In this document: positions 1 to 5,806 of the stretch, piece after piece
Position numbering within the stretch: the first letter of the stretch is position 1
How the letters are laid out: each line of letters starts with the position of its first letter
DNA from: Gemmatimonadaceae bacterium
GTDB taxonomy: Bacteria; Gemmatimonadota; Gemmatimonadetes; Gemmatimonadales; Gemmatimonadaceae
Length of the DNA stretch: 5,806 bases
Direction of reading: 5' to 3'
Assembly: GCA_019689955.1 (NCBI GenBank)
Contig: JADGGM010000226.1
Coordinates: 1-5,806, forward strand
The notes under the pieces: model-generated
Told to the model about the DNA's origin: nothing
The model's database searches: none
The model's input: only the letters and a program-made list of their open reading frames with translations
Position numbers and translations under genes: made by a program

Positions 1-1005
1 GGCGAGGAGTACCGCGCCCACATCCCTCTCCTCACCGCGCTCCACGCGACGATCGATCGCGTGCTCCACCCGCTCCTCGCGGGGGCGGACCGTGTGGCGC
101 TCCTCGGCTTCCCGACGCACGCCAACGTGGGGGACAGCGCGCTCTGGCTCGGCACGCTCGCCTATCTCCGGCGACACGAAAAGACGGTGTGCTACGTGGC
201 CGCGCCGGAGACATACGCGCGCGAGCGGCTCGCGGCGCGGCTCGGTGCGGGGGGAACGGGGCGCATCCTCCTCATCGGCGGCGGGAACTTCGGCGACACG
301 TGGCACGGACCGCAGGCGCTGCGCGAGCGCGTGGTGCAGGACTTCCCGGACACGCCCATCATCCAGCTCCCGCAGTCGGTCCACTTCGCGCACCCCGAGG
401 CGCTCGCGCGCGCGCGCGCGATCCTCGACGCGCACCCGAACCTCACGCTGCTCCTGCGCGACCGCCGAAGCCTCGCCGTCGCGCGCGAGCACTTCCGCGC
501 GCCGAGCGTCCTCTGCCCCGACATGGCCTTCTGCCTCGGACCGCTCCGCCGCCCGGTGCCGGCCACGCAGCGCATCGTCTGGCTCGCGCGCACGGACCGC
601 GAGCGCGCGGTGGGAAGCCTCCCGGCGGACGTCCCCACCGTCGATTGGATCACGGAGCCGGCCACCGCGAGCATCCGCATCGAGCGGTGGCTGCGGGCGC
701 AGATGGCCGACCGGCCGCGCGCCGGGCGGCTCCTGCACGGGCCGCACGCGCGCATCAGCGACCCGGTCGCGCGGCAGCGGCTCTACCGCGGCTGCGCGCT
801 CCTGAGCGCCGCGCAGGTGGTGATCACCGACCGCCTGCACGCGCACATCCTGAGCCTCCTGCTCGGGATCCGGCACGTGCTGCTCGACAACAGGGACGGG
901 AAGGTCCGGCAGTTCTACGAGACGTGGACGCGTTCGAGCCCCATCACGCGCTGGGCGACCGAGGCGACGGAGGCGCTGGCGATCGCCGAGGAGTGGGTGT
1001 CGTGA
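1..1005 (+). CDS. Polysaccharide pyruvyl transferase family protein (5' partial)
   Basis: This is a probable EpsI/PssM-type polysaccharide pyruvyl transferase (PF04230). By family knowledge it transfers pyruvate from phosphoenolpyruvate to a sugar as a ketal during exopolysaccharide synthesis, in the cytoplasm or at the inner membrane face. Counting codons from base 1, visible signatures are FPTHANVGD (37-45), LLIGGGNFGD (90-99), IIQLPQSVHF (120-129), a conserved CPDMAFCLG stretch mid-protein, and TDRLHAHI (276-283) followed by LLDN and FYETWT. The reading frame is open to the left edge. A GTG at 61 could start translation, but the preceding codons encode an amphipathic helix-like stretch typical of this family's N-terminus, so the true start probably lies outside the window. 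The gene ends in TGA at 1003-1005, overlapping the next gene's start. The family is clear. The exact sugar acceptor cannot be told, and some members are annotated only as exopolysaccharide biosynthesis proteins. Confidence 0.9.
   Translation, partial: GEEYRAHIPLLTALHATIDRVLHPLLAGADRVALLGFPTHANVGDSALWLGTLAYLRRHEKTVCYVAAPETYARERLAARLGAGGTGRILLIGGGNFGDTWHGPQALRERVVQDFPDTPIIQLPQSVHFAHPEALARARAILDAHPNLTLLLRDRRSLAVAREHFRAPSVLCPDMAFCLGPLRRPVPATQRIVWLARTDRERAVGSLPADVPTVDWITEPATASIRIERWLRAQMADRPRAGRLLHGPHARISDPVARQRLYRGCALLSAAQVVITDRLHAHILSLLLGIRHVLLDNRDGKVRQFYETWTRSSPITRWATEATEALAIAEEWVS
405..420. repeat. (CG)8 dinucleotide tract
   Basis: Sixteen bases of uninterrupted alternating C and G lie inside the pyruvyl transferase gene, where they encode an Ala-Arg run in a helix. 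Such tracts can slip in replication or adopt Z-DNA. Here codon choice for Ala/Arg in a GC-rich genome is explanation enough. The reading frame is intact. Confidence 0.9.
988..993 (+). promoter_or_regulatory. Ribosome binding site for the glycosyltransferase
   Basis: GAGGAG lies 8 bases before the GTG at 1002, inside the last codons of the upstream gene. It is a good Shine-Dalgarno match at normal spacing, and it decides for the GTG at 1002 over the next in-frame GTG at 1035, which would cut into the first beta strand of the enzyme. Confidence 0.75.
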
Positions 1006-1970
1006 GCGATCTCGGCTCGCCGGTCGCGGTCTCGGTGATCGTCGCGACGCGCAACCGCTGCGCGCCGCTCGCCGAAACGCTGGAGGCGATGACGCGCCTC
1101 GTCGTCCCCCCCGCCCTCACCTGGGAGCTCATCGTCGTCGACAACGGCTCCACGGACGGCACATCCGCCCTGCTCGACCGCTACCGCGCGCGGCTCCCGC
1201 TGCGCTCGGTGGTGGAGCCCGTCCCAGGGCTCTCGGTGGCGCGCAACGCGGGGCTCCACGTGGCGCGCGGCGAGGTGATCGCGTTCACCGACGACGACTG
1301 CGTGGTCGACCCGCACTGGCTCACCGCGCTCTGGAACGAGTTTGCCAGCGACCCCGAGCTCGCCGCGCTCGGCGGACGCGTGGAGCTGTACGATCCCCGC
1401 GACTGGCCGATCACCATCCGCACCTCGCGCGTGCGCGAGCGGTTCGTCTCCCCGCTCCAGCTCTCCACGCTGATCGCGGGGTGCAACATGGCGTTCACCC
1501 GCCGCACGATCGAGCTGGTGGGGACGTTCGACACGACGCTCGGCGCGGGGACGCGCGTGGGCGGGGCCGAAGACATGGACTTTCTGTACCGCGCCTTCCG
1601 GCGTGCGCTCAAGATCGTCTACGTCCCCGAGGTGCTCGTCTACCACCACCACGGGCGCCGCACCGCCGCGCAGGTCGCCCGGCTGCGCCGCAACTACACC
1701 CTCGGGCGCGGCGCGCTCCTGTGCAAGTATCTCCTGCGCGCCGACGCCGGGATGTTCCTCCGCCTCTGCGACGATCTCGCGAACCACGCCGGCGAAGCGC
1801 TGCGCCATCTGCGCGCGCGCCGCTTCCCGCGGCGCGTCGCGCGGCACTACTGGCACATGTGCGTGGGCGCGTGCTACTGGCTCACCTCGCGCCGGCGCGT
1901 GGGCGCGGTGCGGCGCAGCGGCGCGGCCGACCTCACACCCGTTCCCGCTGCAGTGCCGACTGAATCATGA
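1002..1970 (+). CDS. Family 2 glycosyltransferase (GT-A fold)
   Basis: A 322-residue glycosyltransferase of family 2, expected to use a nucleotide-sugar donor and to add a sugar to a lipid-linked or polysaccharide acceptor at the inner face of the membrane. Motifs in order: the first strand VSVIVATRNR (10-19), ELIVVDNGSTDGT (42-54) for nucleotide binding, GLSVARNAGL (76-85), the metal-binding triad DDD (97-99), GCNMAF (160-165), GGAEDMDF (187-194) with the likely catalytic base, and a VYHHHGRR segment (213-220). The C-terminal 100 residues are basic, with no clear membrane helix. The GTG start overlaps the preceding TGA in the arrangement GTGA and has a GAGGAG ribosome site, so translation is probably coupled to the pyruvyl transferase. 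The 3' end overlaps the convergent protease gene by 38 bases. The donor and acceptor sugars cannot be inferred. Confidence 0.93.
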   Translation: MSDLGSPVAVSVIVATRNRCAPLAETLEAMTRLVVPPALTWELIVVDNGSTDGTSALLDRYRARLPLRSVVEPVPGLSVARNAGLHVARGEVIAFTDDDCVVDPHWLTALWNEFASDPELAALGGRVELYDPRDWPITIRTSRVRERFVSPLQLSTLIAGCNMAFTRRTIELVGTFDTTLGAGTRVGGAEDMDFLYRAFRRALKIVYVPEVLVYHHHGRRTAAQVARLRRNYTLGRGALLCKYLLRADAGMFLRLCDDLANHAGEALRHLRARRFPRRVARHYWHMCVGACYWLTSRRRVGAVRRSGAADLTPVPAAVPTES

Positions 1971-3018
1971 GGAACTCGCCGACGTTCTCCGTCGTCAGCA
2001 CGCCGACGAGCTGCTGATCGCGGACGACCGGGAAGGTGTGACAGTGGCACGCCTGCAATCGCGCGAACGCCCCCTCCAGCTCCTCCCCCGGCTCCGCCAC
2101 CTCGAACGTCCGCTGCATCACCGCGCCCACCAACGCGTCGCGGCCGTGCTGCGCCAGCGCCTTCATCAGGTCGCTCCGCGTGAGCACCCCCACCACCCGT
2201 CCCCCCTCGACCACGGGGAAGTCCTGCTGGAAGCCCGCGAGCACCGCGTCCATCGCCGCCGAGAGGGGGTCGGTGGGGGAGAGCGTGCGCACGTCGCGGA
2301 TCATCACCCGCTCCACCGGGATCCCGGCAAACGAGGTCCTGAACTGCGCCACCGTCGCTTCGCCCGCCGCGGCCAGCCAGATGAAGAGCGCGATCAGCAC
2401 CAGCCACGGGTCGCGGAACAGGCCGATGATCCCGAAGACGAGCGCGAACCCCTTCCCGATCTCGGCGGCGATGTGCGTCGCGCGCCCGTAGTTCATCCGC
2501 GTCGCCAGCGCCGCCCGGAGCACGCGCCCGCCATCCATCGGGAACGCCGGGAGCACGTTGAACGCCGCGAGCCACACGTTGATCCACATGAGGCGCGCGA
2601 GGAACGACGCCTTCCCGCTCATGAGCGCGCTCACCGACGTCGCCTGGCCGGTGGCCGTGAGGATCCCCCACAGCAGCACCGCGAGCCCCACCGTCACCGC
2701 CGGCCCGGCGAGCGCGATCGCCAGCTCCTGCCTCGGGTTGGACGGCATGCGCTCGATCTGCGCCACCCCGCCGATGGGGAGGAGCGTGATCTCCCGCGTC
2801 GCGAAACCGTAGTACCGCGCGGTGAGCGCGTGCCCGTACTCGTGCAGCACCACCGACGCGAACACGACGAGGATGAAGATCACCCCCGAGAGCGCGCCCG
2901 CGGCCGTACCGGTCTGCTGATAGCCCACGAGCGCGATCCACGCGAGCAGGAAGAGAAACGTCGCATGGATGCGGACGTCGATCCCCGCAAAGCGGCCGAT
3001 CCGCCACGACCATTTCAC
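1933..3018 (-). CDS. Site-2 protease family (M50) metalloprotease with two CBS domains
   Basis: A 361-residue membrane-embedded zinc metalloprotease of the M50/SpoIVFB-like group. By family knowledge it cleaves transmembrane substrates such as anti-sigma factors or membrane-tethered regulators. The zinc site is visible: HEYGH (59-63) in a hydrophobic helix, and the second motif NVLPAFPMDGGR (154-165) with the metal-binding Asp162. Hydrophobic helices lie near 18-35, 43-63, 98-122, 140-157 and 190-218. The C-terminal third holds two CBS domains (about 236-292 and 298-355), which in this family usually bind adenine nucleotides and regulate activity. CBS2 carries an unusual Cys-His-Cys-His run (324-327). 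The start is GTG, chosen because it is preceded by a strong ribosome site and begins the conserved leader WSWRIGRFAGIDVRIHAT. It lies 38 bases after the histidine kinase stop, so the two are likely cotranscribed. The substrate is unknown. Confidence 0.95.
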   Translation of the reverse strand: MKWSWRIGRFAGIDVRIHATFLFLLAWIALVGYQQTGTAAGALSGVIFILVVFASVVLHEYGHALTARYYGFATREITLLPIGGVAQIERMPSNPRQELAIALAGPAVTVGLAVLLWGILTATGQATSVSALMSGKASFLARLMWINVWLAAFNVLPAFPMDGGRVLRAALATRMNYGRATHIAAEIGKGFALVFGIIGLFRDPWLVLIALFIWLAAAGEATVAQFRTSFAGIPVERVMIRDVRTLSPTDPLSAAMDAVLAGFQQDFPVVEGGRVVGVLTRSDLMKALAQHGRDALVGAVMQRTFEVAEPGEELEGAFARLQACHCHTFPVVRDQQLVGVLTTENVGEFLMIQSALQRERV

Positions 3019-3025
3019 CGGGCCA

Positions 3026-3035
3026 CCCTCCCCTC
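3026..3035 (-). promoter_or_regulatory. Ribosome binding site for the M50 protease
   Basis: Read on the minus strand, GAGGGGAGGG ends 7 bases before the GTG start at 3018. It is purine-rich and well placed, supporting this GTG as the protease start and independent ribosome loading behind the kinase gene. Confidence 0.65.
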
Positions 3036-3056
3036 ACGGGTCACGCGCGGCCGCGC

Positions 3057-4436
3057 TCACGTGCGCGGCAGCAGCACGGCGAAGCAGCTCCCTTGCTCCG
3101 GTACACTCTCCACGGTGACGTCGCCGCCGAGCTGGCGCGCGAGCTGCCGCGCCACGCTGAGCCCGAGCCCCGCCCCGGCCACCCGGCGCGCGGGGGCCTG
3201 CTCCGCTTGCCAGAACGGCTCGAAGATGTGCTCCCAATGAGCGCGCTCGATCCCCGTCCCGGTGTCGCGCACCTCGATCCGCACCATCGCCTCGCCGGCG
3301 GGGGCGCGTACCGTCACGGTGATCACGCCGTGCCCGGTGAACTTCACGGCGTTGGAGAGAAGATTCAAGAGGATTTGCCCGACTTGCCCATGGTCCGTGA
3401 CGAGCGCGCACGGGCCGTCGGCCTGCACGTCGAGGGCGAGCTGCTTCGCCATCGCTTGGGGCGCGATCTGGTCCACCGCCTGGCGCACGGTGGCGAGGAG
3501 GTCGCGGGCGGCGACGCGCGGCCGGCGCGAGGCGGAGTCGATGCGGGAGAGGGAGAGCACCTCGTCGATCAGGACGAGCAGGTGGCGCGCGCTCAGCCCC
3601 ACGCGCAGCAAGTGGCGGCGCTGCACCTCGTTGACCGCGCCGTCGATCCCGTCGGCGACGAGATCGGTGTAGCCGATGATGGCGTTGAGCGGGGTCCGCA
3701 GCTCGTGCGACATCGCCGCGAGGAACTCGCTCTTGGCGCGGCTCGCCCGTTCGGCCTCCTGGCGGGCCTCGCGCTCCGCCTCGTGGAGCCAGGCGTACTC
3801 GACCGTCATTGTGATCCGCCATGCCAGCTCCTCGACCAGCTCGAGCTCCGTCTGCGTGTAGCGCCCGGCCTCGGACGAGACCATCGCGATCGCGCCGATG
3901 ACCCGGTCGCGCCCGGCGAGAGGTACCGCGATCAGGGAGCGCGGGGAGAGGAACGCGAACAGCGCGCGCTCCTCCGCCCAGGCCACCCCCTTCCCGTGCG
4001 GCGGGACAAGCGCGGCGTGCACGGCGGCCTCACCCGTGCGGATCGCGACCTCCGTCGCCCCGCCGGGGAGCGGACAGCCGAGCTCGCGCCAGAGCGCGAA
4101 GTGCGCGGGGTCATCGTGCGCGGCCGCGACGCATTGCACGACGCCGGTGGTCCGGTCGACGAGGTCGATGCGGCAGTGGTCTGCGAGACCGGAGATGGCG
4201 AGCCGCGCCACCTCGGCGATGGTGGCGCGGTAATCGAGGGACGAGAAGAGCGCACGGCTCGCCTGGCCCAGGAACGCGAGCCCCGCCAGGGGTTCCGCCT
4301 GTGCACGCGGGGTCGGGCTCGGACGCCCCGCCCGGCTCTTCCCCGGCTGGCGCCACCGATCGTAGACCGGGGGGATCGGAAGCTCGGCCTCGGCCTGCGC
4401 CTCGGGAAGGCGCTCTTGCTCCCCTTCGCTCGTCAT
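3057..4436 (-). CDS. GAF-domain sensor histidine kinase
   Basis: A 459-residue soluble two-component sensor kinase. Layout: a charged, proline-rich N-terminus (1-45), a GAF-like sensory domain (about 58-215, ending in SLIAVPLAGRDRVIGAIAM), a short coiled-coil linker (217-237, rich in Glu/Arg/Ala), the HisKA dimerisation domain with the phospho-accepting His244 in SHELRTPLNAIIGY, then the HATPase domain with N box Asn362 (SNAVKF), G1 box DTGTGI (391-396), F box FEPF (405-408) and G2 box GAGLGL (421-426). All catalytic boxes are intact. No membrane helix is seen, so the signal is probably intracellular; the GAF ligand is unknown. The ATG at 4436 is chosen because it is the only good start before the GAF domain and everything upstream in frame lies antisense to the next gene. 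Its ribosome site is weak. No response regulator is encoded in the window, so the kinase is an orphan as far as can be seen. It probably shares an mRNA with the M50 protease. Confidence 0.94.
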   Translation of the reverse strand: MTSEGEQERLPEAQAEAELPIPPVYDRWRQPGKSRAGRPSPTPRAQAEPLAGLAFLGQASRALFSSLDYRATIAEVARLAISGLADHCRIDLVDRTTGVVQCVAAAHDDPAHFALWRELGCPLPGGATEVAIRTGEAAVHAALVPPHGKGVAWAEERALFAFLSPRSLIAVPLAGRDRVIGAIAMVSSEAGRYTQTELELVEELAWRITMTVEYAWLHEAEREARQEAERASRAKSEFLAAMSHELRTPLNAIIGYTDLVADGIDGAVNEVQRRHLLRVGLSARHLLVLIDEVLSLSRIDSASRRPRVAARDLLATVRQAVDQIAPQAMAKQLALDVQADGPCALVTDHGQVGQILLNLLSNAVKFTGHGVITVTVRAPAGEAMVRIEVRDTGTGIERAHWEHIFEPFWQAEQAPARRVAGAGLGLSVARQLARQLGGDVTVESVPEQGSCFAVLLPRT

Positions 4437-4440
4437 ATCG

Positions 4441-4464
4441 CCCGCGACGGATGCAAGGCGCGGG
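4441..4464 (-). other. Inverted repeat just before the kinase start
   Basis: On the minus strand, CCCGCG and CGCGGG form a 6-base-pair stem around a 12-base loop, ending 4 bases before the kinase ATG. In mRNA it would cover the place where a ribosome site should be. It could limit translation or be an operator, but a six-base GC palindrome is easily found by chance in DNA this rich in GC. Confidence 0.3.
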
Positions 4465-4469
4465 CTAGC

Positions 4470-4516
4470 AATGGAGGAGGAAGACGCAGGGCGTCGGTGG
4501 AGACCGACGCCCTGCG
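4470..4516 (-). terminator. Intrinsic terminator of the Bax inhibitor-1 family gene
   Basis: A perfect 14-base-pair inverted repeat (4485-4498 and 4503-4516) with a 4-base loop begins 24 bases after the stop of the Bax inhibitor family gene. On the minus strand it is followed by the pyrimidine-rich tail TCTTCCTCCTCC; the plus-strand side has no such tail, so it acts on the minus strand. Length, perfection and position fit a rho-independent terminator of the high-GC kind with an imperfect U tract. It separates this gene from the histidine kinase, which therefore probably has its own promoter in the roughly 50 bases that remain, although no clear -35/-10 pair is visible there. Confidence 0.85.
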
Positions 4517-4540
4517 GTACGCCGCGAGCTTCCGGCTCGC

Positions 4541-5272
4541 TCAGTTCCGCGTGCGGCCGAGCAGCCGGAGAATCTCGAGATACAGCCAGACGAGCGTCAG
4601 GAGGAGCGCGAAGCCCCCGTACCACTCCATGTACTTCGGCGCGCCTCCCCGCGCCCCGCGCTCGATCAGATCGAAGTCGAGCACCAGGTTGAGCGCCGCG
4701 ACCGCGGTGAACACGAGGCTCAGCACGATGCCGAGGGGGCTCGAGTCCGTGAGGAACGGCATCGACACGTGGAAGAGCTGCAGGACGATCGTGAGCAGGT
4801 AGAACAGCGCGATCCCGAGCGTCGCCGAGATCACCACGCGGCGGAAGGTGTCCGTCGCGCGAATGAGACCGGTCTGGTACGCGAGCAGCATCGCGAGCGC
4901 GACCATGCACGTGAGCCCCACGGCCTGCAGCGTGATCCCGTGATACACGGTCGCGTAGAGCGCCGAGATGGCGCCGAGGGCGAGCCCCTCGAACACGGCG
5001 TAGAGCGGCGCGGTGTACGGCGCGCTCTGCGGGCGGAGGATCGTCACGAACGCGGCCACCAGCCCGCCGAGCAGGCCGACGAGGATCGCGGCGGCCGTGA
5101 TCCCCGGCTTGGTCGCGGCTGCGGACCACACGAAGCCGGCGGAGAAGGTGGTGAGGGCGATGAGGACGATCGCCTTGAAGACGGTCCCGGGGACCGTCAT
5201 CCGCTCGGCGGACACGCCGGCGAGCGCGTTCCGGAACACAGCGTCCCGAAGTGCGGGATTGGAGCGAGCCAT
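4541..5272 (-). CDS. Bax inhibitor-1/YccA family membrane protein
   Basis: A 243-residue polytopic inner-membrane protein of the bacterial Bax inhibitor-1/YccA group, resembling the COG4760 branch. Related proteins such as BsYetJ are pH-dependent calcium leak channels, and YccA restrains the FtsH protease; which role applies here is unknown. About seven hydrophobic helices are visible: roughly 32-50, 56-78, 88-110, 114-132, 143-165, 178-198 and 219-237. The C-terminal signature is well kept: LDFDLIERGARGGAPK (198-213), then MEWYGGF and LVWLYLEILRLLG. Asp199 and Asp201 are candidates for the conserved acidic pore residues. The N-terminus, with SNPALRDAVF and then RMTVPGTVFKA, is typical of this branch. 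ATG at 5272 is preferred; an in-frame upstream start near 5326 would add residues encoded by the intergenic hairpin. The ribosome site is poor (GAGAG about 8 bases upstream). It has its own terminator. Confidence 0.93.
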   Translation of the reverse strand: MARSNPALRDAVFRNALAGVSAERMTVPGTVFKAIVLIALTTFSAGFVWSAAATKPGITAAAILVGLLGGLVAAFVTILRPQSAPYTAPLYAVFEGLALGAISALYATVYHGITLQAVGLTCMVALAMLLAYQTGLIRATDTFRRVVISATLGIALFYLLTIVLQLFHVSMPFLTDSSPLGIVLSLVFTAVAALNLVLDFDLIERGARGGAPKYMEWYGGFALLLTLVWLYLEILRLLGRTRN

Positions 5273-5300
5273 AGGTCGAGCTCTCGAGAGGTGAAGAAGA

Positions 5301-5321
5301 CGTGACGGGATCCCCGTCACG
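5301..5321 (-). terminator. Possible terminator hairpin after the proline-rich gene
   Basis: A perfect 9-base-pair inverted repeat (5301-5309 with 5313-5321) around a 3-base loop sits 54 bases past the stop of the upstream gene. On the minus strand it is followed by TCTTCTTCACC, much like the tail of the terminator at 4470-4516. It may end transcription of the upstream gene. Its place 28 bases before the Bax inhibitor family ATG also allows a leader hairpin or operator. A separate 10-base palindrome, CTCTCGAGAG, lies at 5281-5290. Confidence 0.45.
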
Positions 5322-5375
5322 ATCACGATACACCAGGATGCGGCGTGCGGCCAGCGCGGCCGCGCGGGAATGCGC

Positions 5376-5806
5376 TCAGCGGCGCGGCGCGTCCCCCGGC
5401 TCGGGGCCGGGGCCCTGCGCCTGCTCCGTCGCGACCTCGGAGCCGGGGATGGGCTTCTCCTCGGTCCACCCGGTCGGCCGTTTGATCCACACCGAGCCGT
5501 CGTCGCAGATGACGAGCACGTCGTCGCCCCGTCGCATCGCGGAGATGGGGCGGCGTACCTTCGTACTCCACGTGCGCGGGGGAGTTCCTGGCGCGGGAGA
5601 GGGCGTGGCGCGCGGCGCGGGCGACGCGGCCGGCTGGTCGGCGAGCGCGCGCTCGATGTCGTACTCCCCTTCTTCCTCCTTCTCGCTGCGCGGGCGGTCC
5701 GCGTGCGCGCTCGGCGGCGGGGACACCTCGCGATCGGTGGTGACCGGAGGGCAAGCCCCGCCCTCCGGCGCCTGCGCCACGCCAGGAGGCGGGGACGGGG
5801 GCGGCG
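5376..5806 (-). CDS. Hypothetical proline-rich protein (5' partial)
   Basis: I do not recognise this protein. A GTG at 5780 would give 134 residues, but the frame stays open to the right edge and the preceding codons continue with the same proline-rich composition (PPPSPPPG). There is no ribosome site before the GTG, so the true start probably lies outside. Counting from the GTG, residues 1-70 look disordered: Pro/Ala/Ser-rich with an acidic KEEEGEYDIERAL patch (34-46). Residues 72-113 look folded, with RRPISAMRRGDDVLVICDD followed by GSVWIKRPTGWTEEKP, suggesting a small beta-hairpin domain with two tryptophans. The tail (114-134) is again low-complexity and ends in basic residues. No membrane helix is seen in the visible part. 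Protein-like composition in this frame supports it as real, but short GC-rich frames can mislead. Confidence 0.6.
   Translation of the reverse strand, partial: PPPSPPPGVAQAPEGGACPPVTTDREVSPPPSAHADRPRSEKEEEGEYDIERALADQPAASPAPRATPSPAPGTPPRTWSTKVRRPISAMRRGDDVLVICDDGSVWIKRPTGWTEEKPIPGSEVATEQAQGPGPEPGDAPRR

Noticed and set aside
189..1001. Extension of the glycosyltransferase upstream to 189
   Set aside because: It lies in a shifted frame of the pyruvyl transferase and is low-complexity. The GTG at 1002 with GAGGAG is the natural start.
915..1856. A 313-codon minus-strand frame
   Set aside because: Antisense to the glycosyltransferase, which has full GT-A motifs; the composition is shadow-like.
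1874..3037. A 387-codon minus-strand frame over the protease
   Set aside because: Same strand but a shifted frame of the real protease gene; Gly/Ala/Arg-rich with no motifs.
1603..3240. A 545-codon open frame on the plus strand
   Set aside because: It is antisense to the M50 protease, whose zinc motifs and CBS domains are unmistakable. The product is low-complexity and charged.
3093..4802. A 569-codon open frame on the plus strand
   Set aside because: It runs antisense across the histidine kinase and into the Bax inhibitor family gene, has an Arg/His/Glu-rich composition without family motifs, and is a typical mirror frame of GC-rich genes.
5273..5326. Start of the Bax inhibitor family gene at 5326
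   Set aside because: It would translate the intergenic hairpin and add residues that do not look like the family N-terminus. The ATG at 5272 begins the typical leader.
4437..5333. N-terminal extension of the histidine kinase by about 300 residues
   Set aside because: The extension is in frame but overlaps the Bax inhibitor family gene on the same strand in another frame, crosses its terminator hairpin and is Arg-rich without any domain. The ATG at 4436 fits the kinase layout.

Overview
The window is very GC-rich (about 70% by eye) and densely coding, with GTG starts, overlapping genes and strong G/C at third codon positions. It suggests a free-living high-GC bacterium. A Gemmatimonadota-like or similar soil lineage is plausible, but nothing here is diagnostic, so this is only a guess. 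I see no tRNA, rRNA, CRISPR array, insertion sequence or phage gene.

Plus strand, 1-1970: two exopolysaccharide-type genes. The first, cut by the left edge, is a polysaccharide pyruvyl transferase of the EpsI/PssM type. The second is a GT-A fold family 2 glycosyltransferase. Its GTG start overlaps the first gene's TGA, so the pair is probably translationally coupled. They look like the end of a surface-polysaccharide cluster lying to the left.

Minus strand, 1933-4436: a cytosolic GAF-domain hybrid-less histidine kinase, followed 38 bases later by a site-2-protease (M50) membrane metalloprotease with two C-terminal CBS domains. The two probably form one operon. The protease gene runs tail-to-tail into the glycosyltransferase gene with a 38-base overlap.

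Minus strand, 4541-5806: a seven-helix Bax inhibitor-1/YccA family membrane protein with its own strong terminator hairpin. Upstream of it is an unrecognised proline-rich protein cut by the right edge. A second hairpin lies between those two genes.

No undescribed defence or mobile system is evident. The most interesting points are the kinase plus CBS-protease pairing, a Cys-His-Cys-His cluster in the protease's second CBS domain, a hairpin directly before the kinase start, and the unrecognised protein at the right edge.
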